Shown: positions 40,943 to 49,611 of the stretch, piece after piece
Numbering within the stretch: the first letter of the stretch is position 1
How the letters are laid out: the number at the start of each line of letters is the position of its first letter
From: Amarobacter sp964507025
Lineage (GTDB): Bacteria > Chloroflexota > Dehalococcoidia > Tepidiformales > Tepidiformaceae
Assembly (NCBI GenBank): GCA_964507025.1
Contig: CAZDOK010000014.1
Location: 28,394-92,393, forward strand
DNA length: 64,000 bases
Direction of reading: 5' to 3'
Notes under the pieces: generated by a model
What the model saw: only the letters and a program-made list of their open reading frames with translations
Database searches by the model: none
Told to the model about the DNA's origin: nothing
Made by a program: the position numbers and the translations under genes

Positions 40943-41701
40943 CTACTCGTCCTCCTCCTCGTGCTCGTGCTCCTCGGCGGACGATGGCCGAACAGAGGGC
41001 ACGATGGCGAGATCGCTGCTTTCGCGCTTGCCCTTTCGCGGGGCGGGGACAGCCTTGAGGCGGCTGGCGATCTCGGTGAGGTCGGCCGGGGCCGCGCTGG
41101 CTGGAGCGACGACGGCCACAACGCCGGAGTCGCGCAGGACGCGCAGGTCGGAGACGTTTGCGGCGGCATCGATCGTGGCCATCAGGCCGGTACCCGCGAA
41201 GGAGGCAATGCGGACGAGCCCGAGCTGCCCCGCGAGCTTCATCGCGCCGTGGGGGCGTTCGACGAACAGGGCATCGAGCCCGAGGGGTCCGAGTGCGCGC
41301 AGGACGTTGTCCTCCATCGATTCGCTGGCGATGACGACGTGCCCCATCTGGTCGGCGTCCACGGCGGCGGAGTCGGTGGTTTCGAGGGGGCTGACGACGA
41401 AGTCGCAGCCCGCGGAGCGAAGAGCGGAGGCATCGTCTTCCGTCAGGCGATCGAGGAGGGCGCCGGCGGCGACCTTCGGGCCGGCCACGCCTTCCATCTC
41501 CTTCGCGGTGGTGGCGGCGTCGCCGAAGTGGAAGAGGACGGCGTCGGCGCCGGCCTCGAACGCGGCGCGGGCCTCATCGGCGGAGCGGACGCGCGCGACG
41601 AGGGCCATGGCTTTGGGCTGTTCGCGACTGACGGGGCCGAAGCCGATCGATGGGCCTTCACGGCGCTGGAGTTTGGCGATGGTCTTCTGGAGCTGGCTCA
41701 T
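40943..41701 (-). CDS. TIM-barrel-like protein with acidic tail
   Basis: A 252-residue protein with repeated beta-alpha units (ALVARVRSADEARAAFEAGADAVLF, then RIASFAGTGLMATIDA) as in KDPG-aldolase-type and FMN-linked barrels. It ends in an E/H/D-rich tail, EEHEHEEEDE. I see no complete catalytic site. The ATGA overlap couples it to the amidohydrolase upstream. Confidence 0.65.
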   Translation of the reverse strand: MSQLQKTIAKLQRREGPSIGFGPVSREQPKAMALVARVRSADEARAAFEAGADAVLFHFGDAATTAKEMEGVAGPKVAAGALLDRLTEDDASALRSAGCDFVVSPLETTDSAAVDADQMGHVVIASESMEDNVLRALGPLGLDALFVERPHGAMKLAGQLGLVRIASFAGTGLMATIDAAANVSDLRVLRDSGVVAVVAPASAAPADLTEIASRLKAVPAPRKGKRESSDLAIVPSVRPSSAEEHEHEEEDE

Positions 41702-42951
41702 GCGTTTCCCTCGGATGCCGGGAGCGTTGAGCGGACGGTGGTGCCCGCCTGGATGACTGCCCGGATAGCTGACTGGTTGGCAAGGACGCCGATATCCGCG
41801 AGCGGATCGGCGTCGAGGATGACGAGGTCGGCCGCGAGCCCGGGCCGGATGCGGCCGGCGACTCCATCGAGCTTCAGGAGCTCGGCGGCCCAGGCGGTGG
41901 CCGAAAGGATGGCCGCGGCGGGCGAGAGGCCGAGGTTCGCGAGACGGACGATCTCCTGGGCGTTTTCGCCCGGGTGATTCATGGGGGTGCCCTGGTCGGT
42001 CCCCATGGCGATGTTCACTCCCCCTGTGATAGCCGCGCGGATGCTGCGCTCGTGGTCTTCGAGGATCTGCCATGCCTTATCGACCATGAACGGCGGGATG
42101 CCGGCGTCGATGCCGCGGTGTGCGATCTGCCATGGTGCGGTGAAGGTTCCGACCAGGTAGGTGCCGCGTTCACGCATCATCTCGATCGCTTCGTCATCGA
42201 GCCAGACGCCATGCTCGATGGAATCGACGCAGGCGCGGATGGCGTTCTTCACGCCGTCGGTAGCCTGGGCGTGCGCACCCACGATGCGAAACGCCTTGTG
42301 GGCTTCCTCGACGCCCGCGCGGAGCTCGTCCTCGGTGTAGCTGGGCGAGCGGGGGTCGACGCCGGGGGTCATGACGCCGCCGCTGGCGAAGAGCTTGATG
42401 GCGGATGCCCCGGCGCGGAGCTGTTGGCGGACGGCTTTGCGCACGGCATCGGAGCCGTCGGCCTCGGTGGCGATGAAGCCGCTGCCGTGGCCGCCTGTCA
42501 TGGTGACGCCCATGCCGGCGGCGAGGATGCGGGGGCCGCGGAGGAGGCCTTCCTCGACGGCGCCGGCGAGGTGGATGTTGAGCTGGTCGGCGGCGCCGAG
42601 GTCGCGGACGGTGGTGAACCCGGCCAGGAGCGTCTGTTCGGCATAGCGGGCTGCGCGCCATGCGCGGGTGGCGAGCGGGACGGAAGTCGCGGCGCTCAGT
42701 TCGGCCGGGTCGCCGCTGCCGGTGATGTGGACGTGGCAGTCGATGAGGCCGGGGATAATGAACATGCCCGAGCAGTCGAGGCGGAGGGCACCGTCGGCAG
42801 CGGCGTCGTGGCTGGTGAGCGCCTCGATGCGGCCGCCGCGGCAGAGGACATCGGCGCGCCGGAAGACCCGGGAGGCGTCATCGAAGACGGAGCCTCCCGA
42901 GAGGAGCAACGGTCGCGGTTCGGAATTGGCGGGGGCAGTCACGCAGGTCAC
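41698..42951 (-). CDS. Amidohydrolase (imidazolonepropionase/prolidase-like)
   Basis: A 417-residue amidohydrolase. Metal ligands are DCHVHITG (HxH), the lysine in AIKLFASGG, histidines in VGAHAQ and SIEHGVW, and Asp in GTDQGTPMNH. The LAADLVILDADPLADI motif closes the fold. It resembles the enzyme at 13752-14912, and the two are likely distant paralogues. The start is uncertain: GTG 42951 or GTG 42942, neither with a clear ribosome site. Confidence 0.88.
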   Translation of the reverse strand: MTCVTAPANSEPRPLLLSGGSVFDDASRVFRRADVLCRGGRIEALTSHDAAADGALRLDCSGMFIIPGLIDCHVHITGSGDPAELSAATSVPLATRAWRAARYAEQTLLAGFTTVRDLGAADQLNIHLAGAVEEGLLRGPRILAAGMGVTMTGGHGSGFIATEADGSDAVRKAVRQQLRAGASAIKLFASGGVMTPGVDPRSPSYTEDELRAGVEEAHKAFRIVGAHAQATDGVKNAIRACVDSIEHGVWLDDEAIEMMRERGTYLVGTFTAPWQIAHRGIDAGIPPFMVDKAWQILEDHERSIRAAITGGVNIAMGTDQGTPMNHPGENAQEIVRLANLGLSPAAAILSATAWAAELLKLDGVAGRIRPGLAADLVILDADPLADIGVLANQSAIRAVIQAGTTVRSTLPASEGNA

Positions 42952-43043
42952 ATTGTCCGGGCGGTATGCGCATGGGGGCAACCGGAGGGCGCGTTCAGGC
43001 CGGGGGCGGTAGTCTGGAAGGGAGATAGACGGAGGAGGCCCGC

Positions 43044-43550
43044 ATGGCCAAGCAATACCCGAATCCGCCGGAGATGGTGATCGACCCGGCGAAGAAGTAC
43101 ACGGCAACGATCGAGACCTCGGCGGGAACGATGACCGCGGAGTTCTTCGCGGACGAAGCACCGAAGACGGTGAACAACTTCGTGTTCCTTGCGCGCGATG
43201 GCTACTACGAAGACGTGATCTTCCACCGGTGCATCAAGGGCTTCATGATCCAGGGTGGCGACCCGACTGGCACGGGCCGGGGTGGGCCGGGCTACCGCTT
43301 CAACGACGAGCCGGTGAAGCGCCAGTACCTGCGCGGGACGATGGCGATGGCGAACGCGGGCCCGAACACCAACGGGAGCCAGTTCTTCATCATGCACGCG
43401 GACTATCCGCTGCCACCGAACTACACGATCTTCGGGAAGCTGACGTCGGGCGAGGACGTGCTCGACAACATCGCGACAGCGCCGACGGCGGCGCAGGACC
43501 GGCCGGTAAACCCGGTGAGCATCTCTTCGGTGATGATCACAGAAGCGTAA
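43044..43550 (+). CDS. Cyclophilin-type peptidyl-prolyl isomerase
   Basis: A 168-residue cyclophilin with the active-site segments FHRCIKGFMIQGGDPTGTGRGG and NGSQFFIMHADYP; the Arg and Phe of the substrate pocket are present. It has no signal peptide, so it acts in the cytosol. The last 14 bases overlap the convergent PP2C gene. Confidence 0.95.
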   Translation: MAKQYPNPPEMVIDPAKKYTATIETSAGTMTAEFFADEAPKTVNNFVFLARDGYYEDVIFHRCIKGFMIQGGDPTGTGRGGPGYRFNDEPVKRQYLRGTMAMANAGPNTNGSQFFIMHADYPLPPNYTIFGKLTSGEDVLDNIATAPTAAQDRPVNPVSISSVMITEA

Positions 43551-44292
43551 CGCGTGCCGAGAGGGGTTCGCCCATCCAGAGGGCGACTCCGATGTTATCG
43601 ACTCCGCCGCGGGCGTTGGCTGCTTCGGCCAGCGCCCGCGCTGCGTGTTCGGCGCTCGCCGCGCCGGCGAGGACCCGGGCGATCTCTTCATCGGAGACCA
43701 TCTTGAAGAGCCCGTCGGTGCAGACGAGGAGGGCGTCGGATGCGTCGAGCTTGAGATCGGTGACGGTGGGCTCGGCGACATCCTCGACGCCGATGCCGCG
43801 GGTGATGACGTTGCGCCAGGGGTGGGTATCTGCCTCGGCCGGAGTCAAGCGGCCGGCGCGGACTTCGCCGGCGACCCAGGAGTCGTCCTCGGTGACCTGA
43901 GAGAGCTTGCCCTCGTGGAAGAGATAGCCGCGGCTGTCGCCAAGGTTCACCATGCGGGCGGCGCGGCCTTCGACGACGGCGGCGACGAGCGTGGTGGCCA
44001 TGTTGCCGAACTCAGGTTTCTGTTCCTGGAGGAGGCGTACACGCTCGTTCGCCAGGTTGGTGGCGGTGAGGAGGAGACCGGGGTATGGGGCGGAGCCCGC
44101 GAACTCCTCGAACACCTCGGAGAAGACGCGGGCGGTCTCCTCAGCGGCGAGCGTGCCACCGGGGGCGCCCCCGACGCCATCGGCGGCGAGGATGAGCACA
44201 GCGCCGCCCTTCAGGCCCATGGCGAGTGCGCGGTCCTGGTTCTCGGTCCGGAGCTGACCGGTATCGGTGAAGGCTGCCCAGGTTGCGGTCAT
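43537..44292 (-). CDS. PP2C-family serine/threonine phosphatase
   Basis: A 251-residue PP2C phosphatase. Metal-binding Asp residues fall in TENQDRAL, ADGVGGAPGG, LVCTDGLFKMVSD and GGVDNIGVAL, with NLGDSRGYLF in between. It would reverse phosphorylation by Hanks-type kinases; no kinase lies in this window. Its start overlaps the M19 dipeptidase stop by four bases. Confidence 0.93.
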   Translation of the reverse strand: MTATWAAFTDTGQLRTENQDRALAMGLKGGAVLILAADGVGGAPGGTLAAEETARVFSEVFEEFAGSAPYPGLLLTATNLANERVRLLQEQKPEFGNMATTLVAAVVEGRAARMVNLGDSRGYLFHEGKLSQVTEDDSWVAGEVRAGRLTPAEADTHPWRNVITRGIGVEDVAEPTVTDLKLDASDALLVCTDGLFKMVSDEEIARVLAGAASAEHAARALAEAANARGGVDNIGVALWMGEPLSARVTLL

Positions 44293-45359
44293 GCGTCCTT
44301 CCAGACGGCCCCGGCTACGCGGAGGAAGTTGCCATGGCAGATGCGCTCGAGGCTTGTGTCGGAGTAGCCCCTTGCCTTGAGGGCCCGAAGTACGGCCGGG
44401 AGGCCGGTCGCGTCGCCCACGACGGAGGGGATGTCGGTGCCGTCGAAGTCGGTGCCGAAGGAGACGTGCTCATCGCCGACCAGCTGCACGATGTGATCGA
44501 AGTGGCTGACGATGACATCGAGCGCGGTATCGGGATTGGCCTGCATGTCGGGGCGAAGAAAGATGTTGGCGAAATTGATGCCGATGGTCCCGCCCTTGTT
44601 GGCAAGCGCCTTGATCTGGCCGTCGTCGAGGTTGCGGACGTGTGGGGAGATGGAACTCACGCTGGAGTGCGTGGCGACGATGGGATTGCGGGACTCGGCG
44701 AGCATGTCCCAGAAGCCCGCGGGGTTGATGTGGGAGACATCGAGGATGATGCCGAGCTGGTCGCATTCGTGAATGAGCTGGCGGCCGAGGTCGGTAAGCC
44801 CGGTCGCAGGCAGGTTGCCGTTGAAGGCCACGCCGTGGGCGAAGATGGTGGAGCGGCTCCAGGTAGGGGCAAGGCAGCGAAGGCCCGCTTCGTAGAAGAC
44901 GCGGAGTTCCTTGAGGCTGGACGAGATGGGGTCGGCGCCTTCGAACATGAAGACCGATGCAAACGCGTCGGCCTCCCAGGCTGCGCGGATCTCGCGGACC
45001 GTACGGCAGACACGGAAGCGGCCTTCGGAGCGGTCGGCGATGCGAAGGACGTCGTTCATCTCGTCGATGGCGTAGCCGAGGGCATTGAACTCGGCCCGTT
45101 CGTTGGAGAGGTAGATGGAGGTGAAACAGCCGCCGAGGCCGCCGCGCATGGCACGGGGGAGATCGACGTGGCCGCGCCGCGACTCTTCGATATGGCCGTC
45201 TTCGGCGGCGGTGTTGCCTGCATCGGCCAGGAAGTCGCGGCCCCCGGTGGGGCCGAAGATGACGCGGCGCGGCCTGATCTGAGTGATGAAGTCCTCGTGA
45301 CCATCGAAGATGGGCGGGAACTCGCGGTTCAGCGGGGGGATGGAAGCGGCTTCGCTCAT
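44289..45359 (-). CDS. Membrane-dipeptidase family (M19) peptidase
   Basis: A 356-residue M19 peptidase with DGHEDF in place of the more common DGHND, later FEGADPI, LDVSHINPAGFWD, THSSVSSISPH and FGTDFDGTD, giving the two-zinc site. It hydrolyses dipeptides. No signal peptide is visible, so it is probably cytosolic. It is cotranscribed with the PP2C gene and divergent from 45423. Confidence 0.93.
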   Translation of the reverse strand: MSEAASIPPLNREFPPIFDGHEDFITQIRPRRVIFGPTGGRDFLADAGNTAAEDGHIEESRRGHVDLPRAMRGGLGGCFTSIYLSNERAEFNALGYAIDEMNDVLRIADRSEGRFRVCRTVREIRAAWEADAFASVFMFEGADPISSSLKELRVFYEAGLRCLAPTWSRSTIFAHGVAFNGNLPATGLTDLGRQLIHECDQLGIILDVSHINPAGFWDMLAESRNPIVATHSSVSSISPHVRNLDDGQIKALANKGGTIGINFANIFLRPDMQANPDTALDVIVSHFDHIVQLVGDEHVSFGTDFDGTDIPSVVGDATGLPAVLRALKARGYSDTSLERICHGNFLRVAGAVWKDA

Positions 45360-45422
45360 GTGCGTGGGGAGAGTGTACGCCGGAGGACGCGGCTGCCGCG
45401 ATTCGTCTACCATCTGGCGGCG

Positions 45423-46145
45423 ATGGCCTCATCTTCCGCCGAAGTCCCTCGTTCGCCCCGGTTGCCGTGGCTGATCCCGGCGGTGCTTGCCGCCGTGTTC
45501 GTCGGCGCTTCGGCGGGGGTGCTCGTGTTCGCGCGGCAGGCTGCGGAATCGGATGCGCCGCCGCCCGCGGCGGCGTTCGTTTCGCCGCCGCCGCCGTCGT
45601 TCGTCGCGTTCGATGTCGAGCGGAACGAGGGGGGCGTGCTGCGACTGACTTCAGGAGGCGGGCAGCAATCGACGGCGAGCGAGGTGACCCTGGCGGCCGA
45701 TGCTCGCGTGTGGCTGCTCGAACCGGCGGGGCTGGCGACCCTCGAAGCGCCCCTGGTGGTGAACGTGATCGCCATCCCAAACGAGGTGCGGAACTTCTCC
45801 ATCCACCTGCTGGCGTTCGCCCCGGCGACTGGTTCGGAGTCGCTGGACGCGGAGTTCGTGCCCCTGGCCGATGGGTTCGCGGGACACGAGACATCGCGCG
45901 ACGCGCGCGAGCGGCCCGTGGTCTCGGGCGTGGTGGAGCGGTTCGAGGGCAACATTGGCTACGTGAAAACCGAAGCAGGGCAGGCAACCATCGAGATCGA
46001 TACTGGCGCGCCCGTGCGGCTGTTGCGCCCCGGTGCCGTGGGAGATATCCAGCCGGGCGACCGTGTGGCGTTTCACCGCGGTACGGATGGCGGCCCGGAC
46101 GCAGGCCGCGGCGTGCTGGTGCTGACCAACGCGAACCCGGACTGA
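45423..46145 (+). CDS. Anchored extracytoplasmic protein with DUF5666-like domain
   Basis: A 240-residue protein with an N-terminal membrane helix (about residues 17-37), a Pro/Ala spacer, and two small beta-domains. The second (about 180-235, VSGVVERFEGNIGYVKTEAG, then GDIQPGDRVAF) has the outline of DUF5666/OB-like modules. It faces outward. Its 3' end lies just before the 3' end of the convergent giant permease gene. Role unknown. Confidence 0.7.
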   Translation: MASSSAEVPRSPRLPWLIPAVLAAVFVGASAGVLVFARQAAESDAPPPAAAFVSPPPPSFVAFDVERNEGGVLRLTSGGGQQSTASEVTLAADARVWLLEPAGLATLEAPLVVNVIAIPNEVRNFSIHLLAFAPATGSESLDAEFVPLADGFAGHETSRDARERPVVSGVVERFEGNIGYVKTEAGQATIEIDTGAPVRLLRPGAVGDIQPGDRVAFHRGTDGGPDAGRGVLVLTNANPD

Positions 46146-46146
46146 G

Positions 46147-49100
46147 CTACTCGGTGCGCAGCGCCTGGGCATCGGAGGTGCGGCTGATGAGCCGGCCAGC
46201 GATGCCGAGCGCGAAGGCAAACACGGCCAGGACGATGGCTGCGCCAGCGAGGACCATGAGCCAGTCGGTCTGGAGGATGAAGGAGGGTTCCGCCGGGCGG
46301 CCATCCTCATCGACGTTGAGGAACGAGAGCATGCGCGTGCCGACCATGCGGCCCAGGTAGGCGCCGCCAACCAGTCCCAGGATGGCGACGATGGCGTATT
46401 CGAAGGCGAGCAGGCGGACGACCTGGCCGCGGGAGAGCCCCATGGCGCGAAGGACGGCGAACTCGCCGCGGCGGCGCTGGACGGAGAGCCAGAGCGAGAC
46501 GAGCAGCGCCACACCCACGAGCAGGAGCACGGCGCCGAACGACAGGTAGAGGATGCCGGCGCCGCCTGCGGCGATGAGCGGGTTGCTTGCGATGCGCCGA
46601 AGTTCCGTTTCGCGGTCGGTGGTGTTGTCGAGGTCGAAGGGGTCGAGGCCGAGGGCCACGGCCAGGGCGGCACGGTCGGCGCCGGGCTCGAGTGACAGCC
46701 ATGCTTCGTTGGGTCCGGGCTGCGAGGTGAGGTTCGCGATGCCGAGCCAGGAGAGGATGTGGTCACGGTTGAAGACCACGGCCGGGCCTTCGAGCGTGTC
46801 GAGCGTCGGGAAGAGACCGAACGATGCGACGACGCGGATGGGCACGAGGGTGTTGGCGACCTCGATGATGCCGGTGCCGCCGACCGGGATGCCGGTGCCG
46901 GCGACGAACGAGTCGCTGCCGAGCACAGGCAGGGGGACGTTGGCCTGGGCGACGTAGAGGCCCCAGACGGGGCTGCTCTGACCGGCAGCGCGGGTGAGCT
47001 TGCCAGCCGCTCCGGAAACGGCGCCGCTGGTGCTGACTTCGTAGGCATCGGGTGTGGAGACGCGAGCGGGGAGGGGGCTCCAGCCCGGCGCCGGGTCGTC
47101 AAAGGCGTCGATCGCGGTCTCGGCGCCGTTGCCAATGGCGACCAGGTTATCGAAAAGGATATCGAGCCGGGTGGCGTTGTAGCGGTTGGAGGGCTCGGTG
47201 ATGAGGAGCCCAACGAGGGTGAGCGGTTCGGGGAGGGCGCCTTCGTAGGAGCGGCGGATTTCGGTGGTGTATTCGCGCCAGCCAGCGCCCTCGAGACGGC
47301 CCATGTCGAGCATCTGGTGGTTGCCGTCGCGGTCCTTGATGCGGGCCCAGAGGGTCATCTGGGCGTTGGTCTCGGGGAGACTGACACTGACGCGGATGGA
47401 CGACGTGCCGGCGGGGAGGGGCTTTCCGCGGAGGGGTTCGGGGGCGCCGAGGGAGGCCATCAGCTCGCGGAGGGGGCGGTCGGCGAAGTCGTCGCGGAAC
47501 CAGAGCATGGTCGCTGCCCGGTCGGGGTCGATGCCGAGGACCTGGAAGATGCGGCCGGAGATGCCGGCGGTGCCGGGCGCGCCGATGAGCCGCATGGCGG
47601 AGGTGGCCTGGCTGACGCCGGGAAGGTCCCGTAGCGCGGCATCGATTTCGGGGGTGTTGAGTCCTATGTTGCCGGAGCCGATGGCCGTGGCCCGGAACTC
47701 GACGCCCGACTGGTAGAGGGCGCGTTCGTCGTAGGTCTTCGATGCGGTCTCGGCGTAACTGGCGGCGAATGTGCCGACGGCGACGGCTGTGGTGAGGAGG
47801 AGCGCGAGCCGGCCAGAGTTCCCGGGACTCCGGGCGACCTGCCAGAGCCCCACCGTGAGTGCTGGCGGCGCGTTGCGGCTTATGAGCCTCGCTCCGATGC
47901 GGAGCAGGATCGGGTAGAACCGGAGGAGGATGGCGGCGGCCGCCAGCACGAGGATTGCCGGCGAGGCGAGAAGGAGCGGATCGGATGAGACGCCGCCGGT
48001 GGGCGATGGCGTGAAGACGTTGCCGCGCTCGTTGAGCTCCCAGAGGAGGAGTGCCGCGACGGCGGCCAGGGCGACATCGATGTAGTAGCGCTGGATGACC
48101 GAGACGCCGGGCCGGGCCTGCTCGCGGCGCCGCACGACGGCGCTCTTCCGGGCCGCGACGAGCGCGGGAACCACCAGCGCCATGATGGAGAGGCCCACTC
48201 CGGCCGCTGCCCAGCCGAACGAGGCCAGCGGGATGTGGACAGGAAGGAGGTCGCCGCCGTTCACGTCGGCGAAGGTGGGTGTCAGCCCGAGCCCGGCGGT
48301 CGCCACCGCGGCGATGAACGGCGCGGCGAGCAGACAGGGAGCGCCGAGGATGAGCCCTTCGGCAAGATAGATGACGCCAACCTGGAGCGTGGTCGCGCCA
48401 CGGCTGCGCAGCAGGGCGATCTCGTCGGCCTGGCGTTCGACGATGACGAGCGCGACCAGGACGACGTAGAAGATGGCGACCGCCGAGACTTCGAGGAGGA
48501 GGATGGTGAGCGGCGCCTGCTGGTACTGCTGGTCGCGGCCGTATTGCTGGAGGACGGTGGTGAGGGGGCTGTAGGAGGCGCCTCCGAGGGGCTCGAACTC
48601 GTCGTAGAGTGCGCGCAGGTCCTCGCGGGCGCGTTCGAAGTTCGAGCGCGAGAGCTTCTCCGGGTCGGCGAAGGTGTGCCATGCGACGGTGGCCTGGTAG
48701 CCGGGGTGGTGGGCCGCGAAGCTGCCGAGGATGGTCTGTTCATCGGTGAACATGGGCGCAACCGGGCCGTTTTCGGGGAGGAGCCGGAAGGGTTCGAAAT
48801 AGCGCTCGACCGGGATGATCCAGAAGGGGTCGTCGGGGTCGAGCGGCTGGACGATGCCGGTGATCACCACCGGAAAGACGTAACGAACGGCGGCAGTTGG
48901 GGTGCAGGGTGGTGGCGGGGGGCGGTCTTCACTGGGGATCTCGCGGGCGCAGGTATCGAAGTCCTCGGCCATCACGAGCTCCTGGCCCACCGCGAGGCGA
49001 GCCGCGGTGGCCGACGCCTGGCTGATCGCGACTTCGATGGGTTCGCCAGGCCCGGTGGCCCCCGGCAGGCGCCCCTCGAGGACCTGGACGTGGGTCTCGT

Positions 49101-49500
49101 AGCCGGTGAGGGACTGGAGCTCGCCGAGGGGGGCCTGCTCGCGCGGGGGCTCGCCCTCCTGGGCGAGCGTGAAGCGGGCGGTTCGCAGGTAGCGCGAGCT
49201 GGAAGCGGCGAACCAGCCGATGCGCTGATCGATGCGGGTCTCGATGGACTGCCGCAGGGCGGCGCCCTCTTCCGTCGCGAGGGGGACGAACCGGAACTCA
49301 GCACGGTTGCCGGGGCTTTCGTTCAACTCATCGCGGACCGCGAAGGTCAGGCCCAGGTCGGCCATGGTGCGGGCATAGACGGGTCCGCCGGCGAGGAGCG
49401 AGGCAGCCATGAGCATGCCGAGGGCGAGGACGGCGAGCAGCCGCCAGTTCCGGCCGCTTCTGCGGGCGAAGAGCCGCCAGGTGGAGACGAGGTTCCGCAT
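46147..49500 (-). CDS. Giant FtsX-type ABC permease (1117 aa)
   Basis: A 1117-residue permease. An N-terminal helix (23-43) is followed by a large MacB-like exterior domain (to about 330), a three-helix FtsX unit, a second exterior domain (about 560-960), and a second FtsX unit near the C-terminus (about 980-1090, VLRAMGLSRGQVVRLLAFEYAI). It is divergent from a paralogue at 49612. No ATPase follows it, so it probably shares the two ATPases encoded at 53002-54947. Confidence 0.88.
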   Translation of the reverse strand: MRNLVSTWRLFARRSGRNWRLLAVLALGMLMAASLLAGGPVYARTMADLGLTFAVRDELNESPGNRAEFRFVPLATEEGAALRQSIETRIDQRIGWFAASSSRYLRTARFTLAQEGEPPREQAPLGELQSLTGYETHVQVLEGRLPGATGPGEPIEVAISQASATAARLAVGQELVMAEDFDTCAREIPSEDRPPPPPCTPTAAVRYVFPVVITGIVQPLDPDDPFWIIPVERYFEPFRLLPENGPVAPMFTDEQTILGSFAAHHPGYQATVAWHTFADPEKLSRSNFERAREDLRALYDEFEPLGGASYSPLTTVLQQYGRDQQYQQAPLTILLLEVSAVAIFYVVLVALVIVERQADEIALLRSRGATTLQVGVIYLAEGLILGAPCLLAAPFIAAVATAGLGLTPTFADVNGGDLLPVHIPLASFGWAAAGVGLSIMALVVPALVAARKSAVVRRREQARPGVSVIQRYYIDVALAAVAALLLWELNERGNVFTPSPTGGVSSDPLLLASPAILVLAAAAILLRFYPILLRIGARLISRNAPPALTVGLWQVARSPGNSGRLALLLTTAVAVGTFAASYAETASKTYDERALYQSGVEFRATAIGSGNIGLNTPEIDAALRDLPGVSQATSAMRLIGAPGTAGISGRIFQVLGIDPDRAATMLWFRDDFADRPLRELMASLGAPEPLRGKPLPAGTSSIRVSVSLPETNAQMTLWARIKDRDGNHQMLDMGRLEGAGWREYTTEIRRSYEGALPEPLTLVGLLITEPSNRYNATRLDILFDNLVAIGNGAETAIDAFDDPAPGWSPLPARVSTPDAYEVSTSGAVSGAAGKLTRAAGQSSPVWGLYVAQANVPLPVLGSDSFVAGTGIPVGGTGIIEVANTLVPIRVVASFGLFPTLDTLEGPAVVFNRDHILSWLGIANLTSQPGPNEAWLSLEPGADRAALAVALGLDPFDLDNTTDRETELRRIASNPLIAAGGAGILYLSFGAVLLLVGVALLVSLWLSVQRRRGEFAVLRAMGLSRGQVVRLLAFEYAIVAILGLVGGAYLGRMVGTRMLSFLNVDEDGRPAEPSFILQTDWLMVLAGAAIVLAVFAFALGIAGRLISRTSDAQALRTE

Positions 49501-49611
49501 CGCGGGAAACTCTACACTGGCCGGCCCCGAAGCGTGCCCTGGCCTTTACGGCTCCGGTGCCGGGGCTTTGCCGCCGCGGGCCCGGGCCTGCTAGGCTCCC
49601 GCCACACGCCC

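Noticed and set aside
48235..49611. Upstream extension of the second giant permease
   Set aside because: The extension is antisense to the first permease and lacks family sequence; the ATG at 49612 starts the matching protein.
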